Below are positions 18,429 to 26,456 of a DNA stretch of 64,000 nt, piece after piece. Position 1 is the first letter of the stretch. The number at the start of each line of letters is the position of its first letter. The DNA is taken from NCBI RefSeq assembly GCF_001463705.1, contig NZ_BBWH01000052.1, positions 1 through 64,000 on the forward strand, read 5' to 3'. The notes beneath the pieces were generated by a model that saw only the letters and a list, made by a program, of their open reading frames with translations, did no database searches and was not told the origin of the DNA. The stretch comes from Aureimonas sp. AU12. Lineage in GTDB: Bacteria > Pseudomonadota > Alphaproteobacteria > Rhizobiales > Rhizobiaceae. The position numbers were made by a program, and so were the translations under genes.

Positions 18429-19001
18429 ATGGCGAACAAGGTCGATGTCGGCGAGATCGCCAAGCGGCACGGTTTCAGCGAGGCGGCGGGGCAGGCGATG
18501 GCCGACGCGCTGCGCTCGGGCGGCGGCAGTCAGGCCCAGTTCAGCCATCCCGATCTCGGCGGGATGGGTCAGTGGTCGAAGGGCGGCATGCTGATGATAT
18601 CAGACATGTTCAACGACGAGCTGAAGGGCCGGGTCGCCGCCCTCGCCGGCGACCTGTCGGAAGCCGGCGCAGCGGAAGACGGCTCGTCGGACGACGCTTC
18701 CGGCGCGGCCCCGAAGTCGCATGGGGCGGCGAACGACGATCATGCCAAGGGCGGCTCGTCCGGCAACTGGTGGCCCGGCGATCTCGGCCGTCCGGGGTCG
18801 AGCGGCTCGCAGAACGGCGTGCGCTACGCCGTCTTCCCAGAAGCGCATCGCCTCGCCATCGAGCGGGACGGCGACGTCTCGGTTCACGACACGGGCGACC
18901 ACAAGATCGGCGGCATCTCGCAGCAGCAGGGCTCGTCCTCGACGCTGCGCTTTTCCTCGCAGAAGGGCGATGTCGACCTCGACCAGCTGCCGAAGGTCTG
19001 A
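18429..19001 (+). CDS. SHOCT-related hypothetical protein
   Basis: The 190-residue protein opens with an N-terminal domain containing IAKRHGFS and the motif AQFSHPDLGGMGQWSKGG, followed by MISDMFNDELKGRVAAL. I know this block from proteins annotated as SHOCT-domain containing. The middle is Ser/Ala/Gly-rich and disordered. The C-terminal part (VRYAVFPEAHRLAIERDG, VSVHDTGDHKIGGISQQQG) looks like a small beta domain. No signal peptide or membrane segment. The start is well supported by AAGGAG. Function unknown. Confidence 0.7.
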   Translation: MANKVDVGEIAKRHGFSEAAGQAMADALRSGGGSQAQFSHPDLGGMGQWSKGGMLMISDMFNDELKGRVAALAGDLSEAGAAEDGSSDDASGAAPKSHGAANDDHAKGGSSGNWWPGDLGRPGSSGSQNGVRYAVFPEAHRLAIERDGDVSVHDTGDHKIGGISQQQGSSSTLRFSSQKGDVDLDQLPKV

Positions 19002-19130
19002 GCGGACGGGACGGCGCCTGCCATCGGCAGGTGTCGGCGGCCTCCCGGCCACCCCCTTGGAGCGAATCGCGAAAGCCGCCATAATCGTGGACCTTCGTGG
19101 GAACGAAGGCCACGATCTCTCGAAGCCGCG

Positions 19131-20441
19131 ATGACACGCTGCGCACCCGGGAGAGCGAAGCGGTTGAAGGCGTTCGGCATGTTGCACGATCCAGGCGAGC
19201 GTCTGGCGGACCGGATCGGCAAGACCGCCGGTCCGCGGATCCTCATCTACAGTCACGACACGTTCGGCCTCGGCCATCTCCGGCGGTGCCGCGCCATCGC
19301 CAACCGTCTGGTCAAGGCGCGCGGCGACGTCTCCGTCGTCATCATCTCGGGTTCGCCGATCATCGGCTCCTTCGAGTTCGGCGACGGGGTGGACTATGTG
19401 CGCGTGCCCGGCGTCGTGAAGCTGCCGGACGGCAACTACACGACGTCATCGCTGTCGCTCGACCTCGAGGAAACCGTGGCGATGCGCGAGGCCATCATCA
19501 TGGCCACCGCGCGCACGCTGAAGCCCGACCTTCTCATCGTCGACAAGGAGCCCACCGGCTTTCGCGACGAGCTGCTGCCGGCGCTCGCCCATCTCAAGGA
19601 CGCCGGCACCCGCATCGTTCTCGGCCTTCGCGACGTTCTCGACGAGGCCACGACGCTGGTGCCGGAATGGGAGCGCAAGGGCGCGATCGAGGCGCTGAAG
19701 CGCTATTACGACCATGTCTGGGTCTACGGCCTGCCGGCCATCCACGAGCCGCTCGCCGCCTTCGATCTGCCGCCGGAGATCGCCGCGCGCATCCTCTACA
19801 CCGGCTATCTCCGGCGCGAGCTGCCGCCCAAACCCCAGTCGACGCGCTATCCCAGGCTGACGCGCGAGCCCTTCGTGCTCGTCACCACCGGCGGCGGCGG
19901 CGACGGTGAAGAGCTGATCGACTGGGTGCTCTCGGCCTACGAGGCCGACCCGACCATTCCCGTCGGGGCGCTTCTCGTTTTCGGCCCCTTCGTGCATCGC
20001 GACCGGCGCGACAATTTCGTCGAGCGCATGGCGAAGCTGCCGAAGGTGGACGCCATCACCTTCGACGCCAAGATCGAGCACCTGATGAGCCGTTCGGAGG
20101 GCATCGTGGCGATGGGCGGCTACAACACGTTCTGCGAGATCCTGTCGCTCGACAAGCGCGCGCTCATCGTGCCGCGCCGCACGCCGCGGCTGGAGCAGTC
20201 GATCCGCGCCGAGCGCGCCGCCGGGCTCGGCCTCGTCTCGATGCTCGACGGCGCCCATCTGGAGACCGGCGCGCGGCGCGATCCCCTCATGATGGCCGAC
20301 GCCATCCGCAATCTCTCGGCCCGTCCGCTGCCCTCAGCCGCCTTCCCCGCCGGCCTCCTCGACGGGCTGGAGACGATCGAGCGCGTGACGCGCGGTTGGT
20401 TCGAGGCCGCGCCCGCCCTTGCCGAGCGCTCGCCCGCGTGA
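19131..20441 (+). CDS. Glycosyltransferase, MurG/GT28-like
   Basis: The 436-residue product is a GT-B fold glycosyltransferase. The N-terminal motif ILIYSHDTFGLGHLRR matches the acceptor-side G-x-G-H loop of GT28-like enzymes. The C-terminal half has VLVTTGGGGDGEEL and GIVAMGGYNTFCEILS, the donor-binding glycine-rich segments. It likely adds a sugar during surface glycan assembly on the cytoplasmic side of the inner membrane. An alternative ATG 16 codons downstream has a better Shine-Dalgarno (GAAGG) and may be the true start. It overlaps the next glycosyltransferase by 4 bases (GTGA), so the two are translationally coupled. Confidence 0.85.
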   Translation: MTRCAPGRAKRLKAFGMLHDPGERLADRIGKTAGPRILIYSHDTFGLGHLRRCRAIANRLVKARGDVSVVIISGSPIIGSFEFGDGVDYVRVPGVVKLPDGNYTTSSLSLDLEETVAMREAIIMATARTLKPDLLIVDKEPTGFRDELLPALAHLKDAGTRIVLGLRDVLDEATTLVPEWERKGAIEALKRYYDHVWVYGLPAIHEPLAAFDLPPEIAARILYTGYLRRELPPKPQSTRYPRLTREPFVLVTTGGGGDGEELIDWVLSAYEADPTIPVGALLVFGPFVHRDRRDNFVERMAKLPKVDAITFDAKIEHLMSRSEGIVAMGGYNTFCEILSLDKRALIVPRRTPRLEQSIRAERAAGLGLVSMLDGAHLETGARRDPLMMADAIRNLSARPLPSAAFPAGLLDGLETIERVTRGWFEAAPALAERSPA

Positions 20442-21757
20442 ACCTGCCAGCGCCGGTCCCCGCGGACGGAGGCCGCCGCCCCGTCGCCATGGTGGTGAAG
20501 GGCTATCCGCGCCTGTCGGAAACCTTCATCGCGCAGGAGATCCTCGGGCTGGAGGAAGCGGGCCTCCCGATCCAGATCTGGTCGCTGCGCAAGCCGACCG
20601 ACGGCGCGGTCCACGAGCTGCATCGGCGAATCCGGGCGGAGGTCCATTACCTGCCGGAATATCTCTACCAGGGGCCGGTGCGGGTGCTGCGCGGGCTCAC
20701 CGCCGCCCTGAGGCGACCCGGCTTTCGCGCCTTCGCCGCCCAGGCGTGGTGCGACCTGAAGCGCGATCCCAGCGCCAGTCGCGCCCGGCGCATCGGGCAG
20801 TCACTGGTGCTGGCGCACGAGCTCGATCCGACGATCCGCCACCTGCATGCGCACTTCCTGCACACGCCCGCCTCGGTGACGCGCTATGCGGCGCTCCTGC
20901 GCGGCGACGCCTTCACCTTCTCGGCCCACGCCAAGGACATCTGGACGACACCGGACTGGGAGAAGCGCGAGAAGATCGCCGCCAGCCGCTGGGGCGTCAC
21001 CTGCACGCGAACGGGGCTCGCCGAATTGCGCCGCCTGTCGCCTGCCGAACCCGTGCCCCGCGTCGAGCTCGTCTATCACGGGCTCGATCTCGCCCGCTTT
21101 CCGCCGAGCCCCGCTCCTGCGGCGCGGCGCGATGGCGGCGCGGCCAGCGATCCCGTGCGCTTCGTCTCGGTCGGGCGGTTGGTGGCGAAGAAGGGGTTCG
21201 ACGATCTCCTCGACGCTCTCGCCCGCCTGCCCCCCGATCTGCACTGGCGCTGGACGCATGTCGGGGGCGGCGAGCTGAAGGCGGCGCTGAAGGCGCAGGC
21301 GGAGCGCCTTGGCCTCGGGGCGCGTATCGACTGGCGGGGAGCGCTGCCGCAGGCGGAGGTGATCGCGGCGCTGCGCGAGGCCGACCTCTTCGTGCTGCCC
21401 TGCAAGGAGGGCGACGGCGGCGACCGCGACGGCCTGCCGAACGTGCTGATGGAGGCGGCGACGCAGGCGCTCGCGATCCTCTCGACCCGCTATGCCGGCG
21501 TGCCGGAATTCGTCGAGGACGGGCGCGAGGGGCTGCTCGTTCCACCGGGCGACGCACCGGCTCTCAGCGCGGCGCTCGAACGCCTCGCCCGCGATCCCGA
21601 CCTGCGCCAGACGCTCGGCCGGGCCGCCGAGCGGCGGGTGCGCGAAGACTTCTCCTTCGAGGCCGGCCTTCGCCATCTCGCCGCGCGCTTCGAGGGCACG
21701 CGGACGGGCGAGCCGGCAGGACCGGAGCTCGTCAGGTTTGACCCCGTCAGGCCTTGA
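20438..21757 (+). CDS. Glycosyltransferase family 4 (WcaL-like)
   Basis: The 439-residue GT-B enzyme opens with VAMVVKGYPRLSETFIAQEI, a hallmark of colanic-acid type GT4 enzymes. HLHAHFLHTPA and FSAHAKDIW follow in the acceptor domain. FVSVGRLVAKKGFDDLLDAL and the retaining E-x7-E motif in GDRDGLPNVLMEAA mark the nucleotide-sugar domain. It should transfer a hexose from a nucleotide sugar to a lipid-linked or glycan acceptor. The GTG start overlaps the stop of the upstream glycosyltransferase. Its 3' end overlaps the converging dehydrogenase gene by 11 bases, so the two transcripts are antisense at their ends. Confidence 0.9.
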   Translation: MNLPAPVPADGGRRPVAMVVKGYPRLSETFIAQEILGLEEAGLPIQIWSLRKPTDGAVHELHRRIRAEVHYLPEYLYQGPVRVLRGLTAALRRPGFRAFAAQAWCDLKRDPSASRARRIGQSLVLAHELDPTIRHLHAHFLHTPASVTRYAALLRGDAFTFSAHAKDIWTTPDWEKREKIAASRWGVTCTRTGLAELRRLSPAEPVPRVELVYHGLDLARFPPSPAPAARRDGGAASDPVRFVSVGRLVAKKGFDDLLDALARLPPDLHWRWTHVGGGELKAALKAQAERLGLGARIDWRGALPQAEVIAALREADLFVLPCKEGDGGDRDGLPNVLMEAATQALAILSTRYAGVPEFVEDGREGLLVPPGDAPALSAALERLARDPDLRQTLGRAAERRVREDFSFEAGLRHLAARFEGTRTGEPAGPELVRFDPVRP

Positions 21758-23084
21758 CCACCCGCGTCATGTCGGCGCCGGCCTTGGCGAAGACGTTGCG
21801 CGTGTCGATCGCGAGGCGCGCGTTGGCGGCGATCGCGCGGTAGTCCACCGCGTCGTGGTCGGTCGAGACGAGGACGGCGTCGTAGGCCTCGACCTTCCCA
21901 GGATCGAGCGGCACCGAGCGGCGCCCGGCGAGCGCGGGGTGCTCGCGGGTCGGCGGGATGACCGTGACATGCGGATCGTGGAAATCCGTCGCAGCGCCGC
22001 GCGCCTCCAGAAGCTCGATCAGCCGGAAGGAGGCGCTCTCGCGGGTATCCTCGACGTTCTTCTTGTAGGCGACGCCGAGGACGAGGATGCGCGCGCCGTT
22101 GAGCCCGCGCTGGAAGCGCATGTCCAGCGCCTCGGCGAGGCGGTCGACGACATGGCGGGGCATGGCCGTGTTGATCTCGCCGGCCAGCTCGATGAAACGC
22201 GTGGCGATGTCGAACTCGCGCGCCTTCCATGTGAGGTAGAACGGGTCGATGGGGATGCAGTGCCCGCCGAGGCCGGGGCCGGGATAGAAGGGCATGAAGC
22301 CGAAGGGCTTGGACTTGGCGGCCTCGATGACATCCCAGACGTCGATGCCCATCGCTTCGTAGATCACCTTCAACTCGTTGACGAGCGCGATGTTGACGGA
22401 GCGGAAGATGTTCTCGGTGAGCTTCACGGCCTCGGCGACCGAGGGACTGGCGACCGGCACGGTGCGGGCCACCGCCGCGCCGTAGAGCGCATCGGCGAGC
22501 GCCAATGCGTCAGTGCCGTCGCCGCCGACGATCTTCGGAATGTCGGTGGTCCCGAACTCGGCATTGCCGGGATCCTCGCGCTCGGGCGAGAAGGCCAGGA
22601 AGAACTCGTGGCCGGAGCGGAGCCCGGTGGCTTCGAGGATCGGCTTCACCACCTCCAGCGTTGTGCCCGGCCAGGTCGTCGATTCCAGCACCACGAGTTG
22701 GCCGGGCCGAAGGTGGGCGGCGATCGAGCGGGTGGAGGCGACGACGTAGGACAGGTCGGGCTCGCGCTGGCGGGTCAGCGGCGTCGGCACGCAGATGAGG
22801 ACGGCGTCGGCCTCGCCCAATCGCGCGAAGTCGGCGCTCGCCTCGAAGCGCCCGGCTGCGATGGCGTCGGCGATGGGCTTCGACGGAATATGCTCGATGC
22901 CGCTTTCGCCCCGATTGAGCAGCGCCACGCGCCGCGCATCGATGTCGAAGCCGAGCACCGGAAAGCCGGCGCGCACCAGCGCCAGCGCCAGCGGCAGGCC
23001 GACATAGCCGAGACCGATGATTCCGATGCGGGCGCGGCGCCCGGCGATGGCGCTGAGAAGCGTGTCGATCGTTGGCGGCGTCAT
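21747..23084 (-). CDS. Nucleotide-sugar 6-dehydrogenase (UDP-Glc / UDP-GlcNAc type)
   Basis: The 445-residue enzyme oxidises C6 of a UDP-hexose to the uronate with two NAD+. The Rossmann motif GIIGLGYVGLPLALAL is near the N terminus; ESTTWPGTT and SPEREDPGN are in the first half. Also seen are the catalytic KLTENIFRSVNIALVNELK segment and the active-site Cys in GLGGHCIPIDPFYL. The DPGN variant and the GHCIPIDP loop resemble UDP-N-acetyl-hexosamine dehydrogenases (WbpA/WbpO) more than UDP-glucose dehydrogenase. It would supply a uronic acid to the neighbouring glycosyltransferases. The ATG of MTPPTIDTLL is chosen; the frame is open upstream but the leader is not conserved-looking. Confidence 0.93.
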   Translation of the reverse strand: MTPPTIDTLLSAIAGRRARIGIIGLGYVGLPLALALVRAGFPVLGFDIDARRVALLNRGESGIEHIPSKPIADAIAAGRFEASADFARLGEADAVLICVPTPLTRQREPDLSYVVASTRSIAAHLRPGQLVVLESTTWPGTTLEVVKPILEATGLRSGHEFFLAFSPEREDPGNAEFGTTDIPKIVGGDGTDALALADALYGAAVARTVPVASPSVAEAVKLTENIFRSVNIALVNELKVIYEAMGIDVWDVIEAAKSKPFGFMPFYPGPGLGGHCIPIDPFYLTWKAREFDIATRFIELAGEINTAMPRHVVDRLAEALDMRFQRGLNGARILVLGVAYKKNVEDTRESASFRLIELLEARGAATDFHDPHVTVIPPTREHPALAGRRSVPLDPGKVEAYDAVLVSTDHDAVDYRAIAANARLAIDTRNVFAKAGADMTRVVKA

Positions 23085-23224
23085 CGAGACAGTCCCCGAG
23101 CGGTTGGGCAGACCAGAAGGACATCGAGCCCGTCTGGTCCGACGACGACGCGCATGCGCTTCGTCTGGGGTCTGATCTAGAAGGCTTTGGCCGGCGGCGA
23201 AACCCCGCGCCACACAGCGGCGGG

Positions 23225-25111
23225 TTACGGCGCGTCTTCGAAGAGCGCCGCGATGGCGGGCATGTCGACGGCCGGATGGTTCGCCAGCACCATCACCAGC
23301 CGCTCGGTGAAGCCCCAGAGTCGCTCGTCGTGGACGAGATGGTGGGTGAGAAGACCGATCGGCTCGTCGCGGTCGAGATCCTTCGTCAGCTGTTCGATGA
23401 GCGCGGCCTCGCCCGCCAGCCCACCGCCGCCGCGCCACCAGACGGGGTCGCAATGGGTGTTGACGATCGCAAGGCCATCGCGCTGCGCGGTGTCTCGCGG
23501 CTTGAAGGTCGAAAGACCGCTAAGCCCAAGGGCGGAGAGCCGGGGTTCGAGCGCGGGATCGATGCGGTTCCATGGCGGCACGAGAACGGGCAGCGCCTTG
23601 GCGCCGAAGCGCGCCGTCTGGACCGCCAGCGCCTTGGCGAGGTCGGCAAGAACCGCCTCGGGCGGGCGGTGGCCGAGCTCCTGCGACTTGGCGCCGGGGG
23701 GCGCCTCGTTGCGATGGCGGATGCCATGGACGAGGACAGTGACGTCGGCCTCGTCCTCGAGGCGCGCCGCCAGCGCGTCGGTGGCCAGCATCGGGCTGAC
23801 GGCGAGTGCCAGCGGCGCCCGAGCCTTGGCGGCGATGGCGAGGAGGCGGTCGAGGGCCGGCGTCGGCTCGGCGGCGTCGTCGTCGCGCCACCAGAACGCG
23901 ACGCGGCGCCCGGCGGCGTGGAGCGCGTCGAGGCGTGCGGTCAACGCGTCCCACGCGGCTTCAGTGCGTCGCCGCTCGTGCGCGGCATTCTTGACGGCCG
24001 CGACGCTCACAGCCGCGCCGTCGAGGATGGGCGCCGGGGCAAGGCGCGGGCGAGCCAAGGCCTGCCTCACGGCTTGAAGGAGCGTATCGGATGTCAGGTC
24101 GCGCTCGGGCAGGAGCACGGCACGCCCCGCAGTGGCGAGACCTTCGGCGCGCAGGCGCTGTTCCCGTTCGGAGCCGGCCTCGAAGGGCACGAGAACGGCG
24201 GGAACGCCGATGGCGGCGAGATCCAGCGCCGTGTTGTAGCCGGCCTGGCTGACGGAGAGGTCGGCGGCGGCGAGCAGCGCGCGAAAGTCCGGGCGGGCGC
24301 GCTCGATCGTCAGGTTCGCCGCAGCCTTGGCAGCGAGCGCGGCGAAGGCAGGCTCGGACACGCCGTGGCCGACGAGAAGGCGCCAGCGCCGGCCGGAGCG
24401 ATCGAGCCCGGCGGCACTGACCGCGGCCTCGAAGAGCGGCAGGCTGGCAGCGCTGCCGCCCCCGGACACGACGATCTCGCCGCTCGGTGGCAGCGGTTCG
24501 CTCAGGCTGGCGGTCTCGGTGGAGAGATAGCCGGTATAGGACAGACGATGGCGCAGCGCCTCGCCGACCGGCCAGGACAGCGCCAGCGGCGCGGCCGCCT
24601 CGTCGCCGTGGACGAGGACACCGTCATAGAACTCGCGCACCATGATCTCGGCCTCGACTGCCTTCTCGGGACGCGAGGGCGGGTTGAGAATGTCGCGGAT
24701 CGAGGCTAGAACAGCGGGGCGTTCGTCCCGGCCCCAGGCGGCATCCAGCATCGCGCCAAATTCGGCGCGAAGCTGGCGCCGGCCGAAGGGGAAGGTCTCG
24801 GTGACCACGACGTCGGGCCGTGCCCGCTCGAAGGCGGCCAGCAGCGCGGCGATGCGCGCCTCGCGATAGGCGGCGTCGATCTCGGTGCCGTCCGGCCGAA
24901 GCAGGCGGGTGAAATCGGCATCGACGCAGTGAACCGGTGGCAGTTGCACCAGATCGAGCTCGCCGGACTCAATGAGCGGCGCCGGGCGGCCGCCGCTGAC
25001 GATGGTGACGCGGTGACCCGCCCGGCCGAGAGCGCGGCCGAGCGCCACCGAGCGCGTGAGATGGCCGACGCCGAGGAGATGGGTGACGGCGATGAGGACA
25101 CGCAGGCTCAT
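23225..25111 (-). CDS. Fusion: GT28-like glycosyltransferase + polysaccharide deacetylase-like domain
   Basis: This 628-residue protein joins two enzymes. Residues 1 to about 385 form a GT-B glycosyltransferase with AVTHLLGVGHLTRSVALG at the start and VVSGGGSAASLP and SVSQAGYNTALDLAA in the donor half. From about residue 400 a polysaccharide deacetylase-like domain begins FWWRDDDAAEPTPALDR, with HGIRHRNEAPPG, VPPWNRIDP and LLTHHLVHDE. The Asp cluster and His residues fit a metal-dependent deacetylase (NodB fold), although the motif spacing is unlike classical NodB. The fusion suggests that one protein adds an N-acetyl sugar and then deacetylates it. It overlaps the upstream glycosyltransferase gene by ATGA. 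The second domain is homologous to the separate gene at 38985. Confidence 0.87.
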   Translation of the reverse strand: MSLRVLIAVTHLLGVGHLTRSVALGRALGRAGHRVTIVSGGRPAPLIESGELDLVQLPPVHCVDADFTRLLRPDGTEIDAAYREARIAALLAAFERARPDVVVTETFPFGRRQLRAEFGAMLDAAWGRDERPAVLASIRDILNPPSRPEKAVEAEIMVREFYDGVLVHGDEAAAPLALSWPVGEALRHRLSYTGYLSTETASLSEPLPPSGEIVVSGGGSAASLPLFEAAVSAAGLDRSGRRWRLLVGHGVSEPAFAALAAKAAANLTIERARPDFRALLAAADLSVSQAGYNTALDLAAIGVPAVLVPFEAGSEREQRLRAEGLATAGRAVLLPERDLTSDTLLQAVRQALARPRLAPAPILDGAAVSVAAVKNAAHERRRTEAAWDALTARLDALHAAGRRVAFWWRDDDAAEPTPALDRLLAIAAKARAPLALAVSPMLATDALAARLEDEADVTVLVHGIRHRNEAPPGAKSQELGHRPPEAVLADLAKALAVQTARFGAKALPVLVPPWNRIDPALEPRLSALGLSGLSTFKPRDTAQRDGLAIVNTHCDPVWWRGGGGLAGEAALIEQLTKDLDRDEPIGLLTHHLVHDERLWGFTERLVMVLANHPAVDMPAIAALFEDAP

Positions 25112-26247
25112 CGAGGCCCCTCGCCGGTCTGGAGCAGCGGGAGGAGCGCGGCCCGCAGGCGCGTGGCTGCCGCGGCGATCGTGTGGCGCTCGCCGACAGC
25201 GGCGCGCGCGCCGGTGCCGAGACGCCGGCGAAGGGCGGGATCCCCGACGAGGCGTTCGAGCGCGGCGGCGAAGGCCGGCGCGTCGCCCGGCGGCACGAGA
25301 AGCCCGCCCCGCCCCGCCTCGACGACGCCCGAAACGCCGCCGGCCGCGCCCGCCAGGGCCGGACAGCCCTGCAACGCCGCTTCGAGGAAGACCATGCCGA
25401 AGGCCTCGTTGATCGCCGGCCAGACGAGGAGATCGGCCCCGGCATAAAGCGCGGCGAGGACAGTGCGCTCAGTGACGAGGCTGTGGAAGCGCACGCGCGT
25501 ACCGAAGGGCGCGAAGAGGCGCTCGACCTCGGCGCGCGCTGCGCCGTCGCCGACGATGGCGAGCCGCCAGTCGCCACCGAGCGACCCGAGGGCCCCGGCC
25601 AGCAGACGGTAGGAGGCGAGCTTGTCGCCCTCGCGCATCATCGCGACGGCCAGCAGCCGCACCGGTTCCCTATGCTCGCGCGCGGTCTCCGGCACCGGCC
25701 AGTCGGCGGGATCGAGAAACGGCGGCAACTCGGCGATGCCGCGCGGGGCCAGCGTTTCGAGCCCGGCGCGATCGGCTGGGTTGAGGAGAAGATGGAGGTC
25801 GGCGCGACGCAGCGCGCGCTCGCAGGCGGCGTGCCACGCCGCCCACGGACCGTTCGCGCGCTTGGCGGCGTGCGAGCCCTCGGCCACGACATAGGGGATG
25901 CCAAGCGCGTCGGCGACGGCGGGCCCGATGAGGTCGGGCGCCTTATAGTACCCGTGATAGGTGAACCAGAGGCGGGGGCGGGCCGCGGACGGCAGGACGC
26001 GGAACGCCGCGACGAGCCGCTCGATTTCGCGCTGCGCCGCGCTTTGGCATGCGGCCTGGAAGGCGGGATCACCGGCGGCGTCGAAAGAGCGGAACGGGCT
26101 GGCGAGGCTCGGGGCGAAGCCGGCGCGATCGAGGGCGCGCAGCATCAGCCGCGCCATCTCGCGGTCGCCCGACGGCACGCCGTGGCCCGGCGCCTTCAGC
26201 GGCGCATGGAAGGCGATCGCCGGTGCCCCGTCTTCCCGCTCGTCCAC
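25108..26247 (-). CDS. Glycosyltransferase family 4 protein
   Basis: The 379-residue GT-B protein begins IAFHAPLKAPGHGVPSGDREMARLM, typical of a GT4 subfamily seen beside deacetylase fusions. The acceptor domain has LWFTYHGYYKAPDLIGP and the donor domain the E-x7-E motif in INEAFGMVFLEAALQG. The end has GLLVPPGDAPAFAAALERL. The start is GTG; no better start is in frame. It is the first gene of a minus-strand operon with the GT-deacetylase fusion (4-base overlap) and perhaps the dehydrogenase. It is divergent from the ABC gene at 26457. Confidence 0.87.
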   Translation of the reverse strand: MDEREDGAPAIAFHAPLKAPGHGVPSGDREMARLMLRALDRAGFAPSLASPFRSFDAAGDPAFQAACQSAAQREIERLVAAFRVLPSAARPRLWFTYHGYYKAPDLIGPAVADALGIPYVVAEGSHAAKRANGPWAAWHAACERALRRADLHLLLNPADRAGLETLAPRGIAELPPFLDPADWPVPETAREHREPVRLLAVAMMREGDKLASYRLLAGALGSLGGDWRLAIVGDGAARAEVERLFAPFGTRVRFHSLVTERTVLAALYAGADLLVWPAINEAFGMVFLEAALQGCPALAGAAGGVSGVVEAGRGGLLVPPGDAPAFAAALERLVGDPALRRRLGTGARAAVGERHTIAAAATRLRAALLPLLQTGEGPR

Positions 26248-26456
26248 CGCCCGCTCCCGTGTTCGTCACCTTCCGCCGGCAACCGACGCGTCCGTCTCAT
26301 CGAGCCGAGCGCGTGCGTCGTCGCCCTCGCCCCTTGCGGCCTAGCCCCTCCCCCGCCCGCTGGCAACCGACACGAGCCCGCGCTCGAACGGGGGCATCTG
26401 TGCAGCGCGACAGGGCGCTGGTAACCTGACGCGGCGAGGAGTACCCAGCCGGCATC
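26248..26456. promoter_or_regulatory. Divergent promoter region between glycan operon and ABC/cyclase operon
   Basis: This 209-base gap separates divergent operons. A direct repeat GGCAACCGAC occurs at 26278 and 26362, at opposite ends of the gap, and may be an operator. No convincing -10/-35 pair was identified. Confidence 0.35.
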
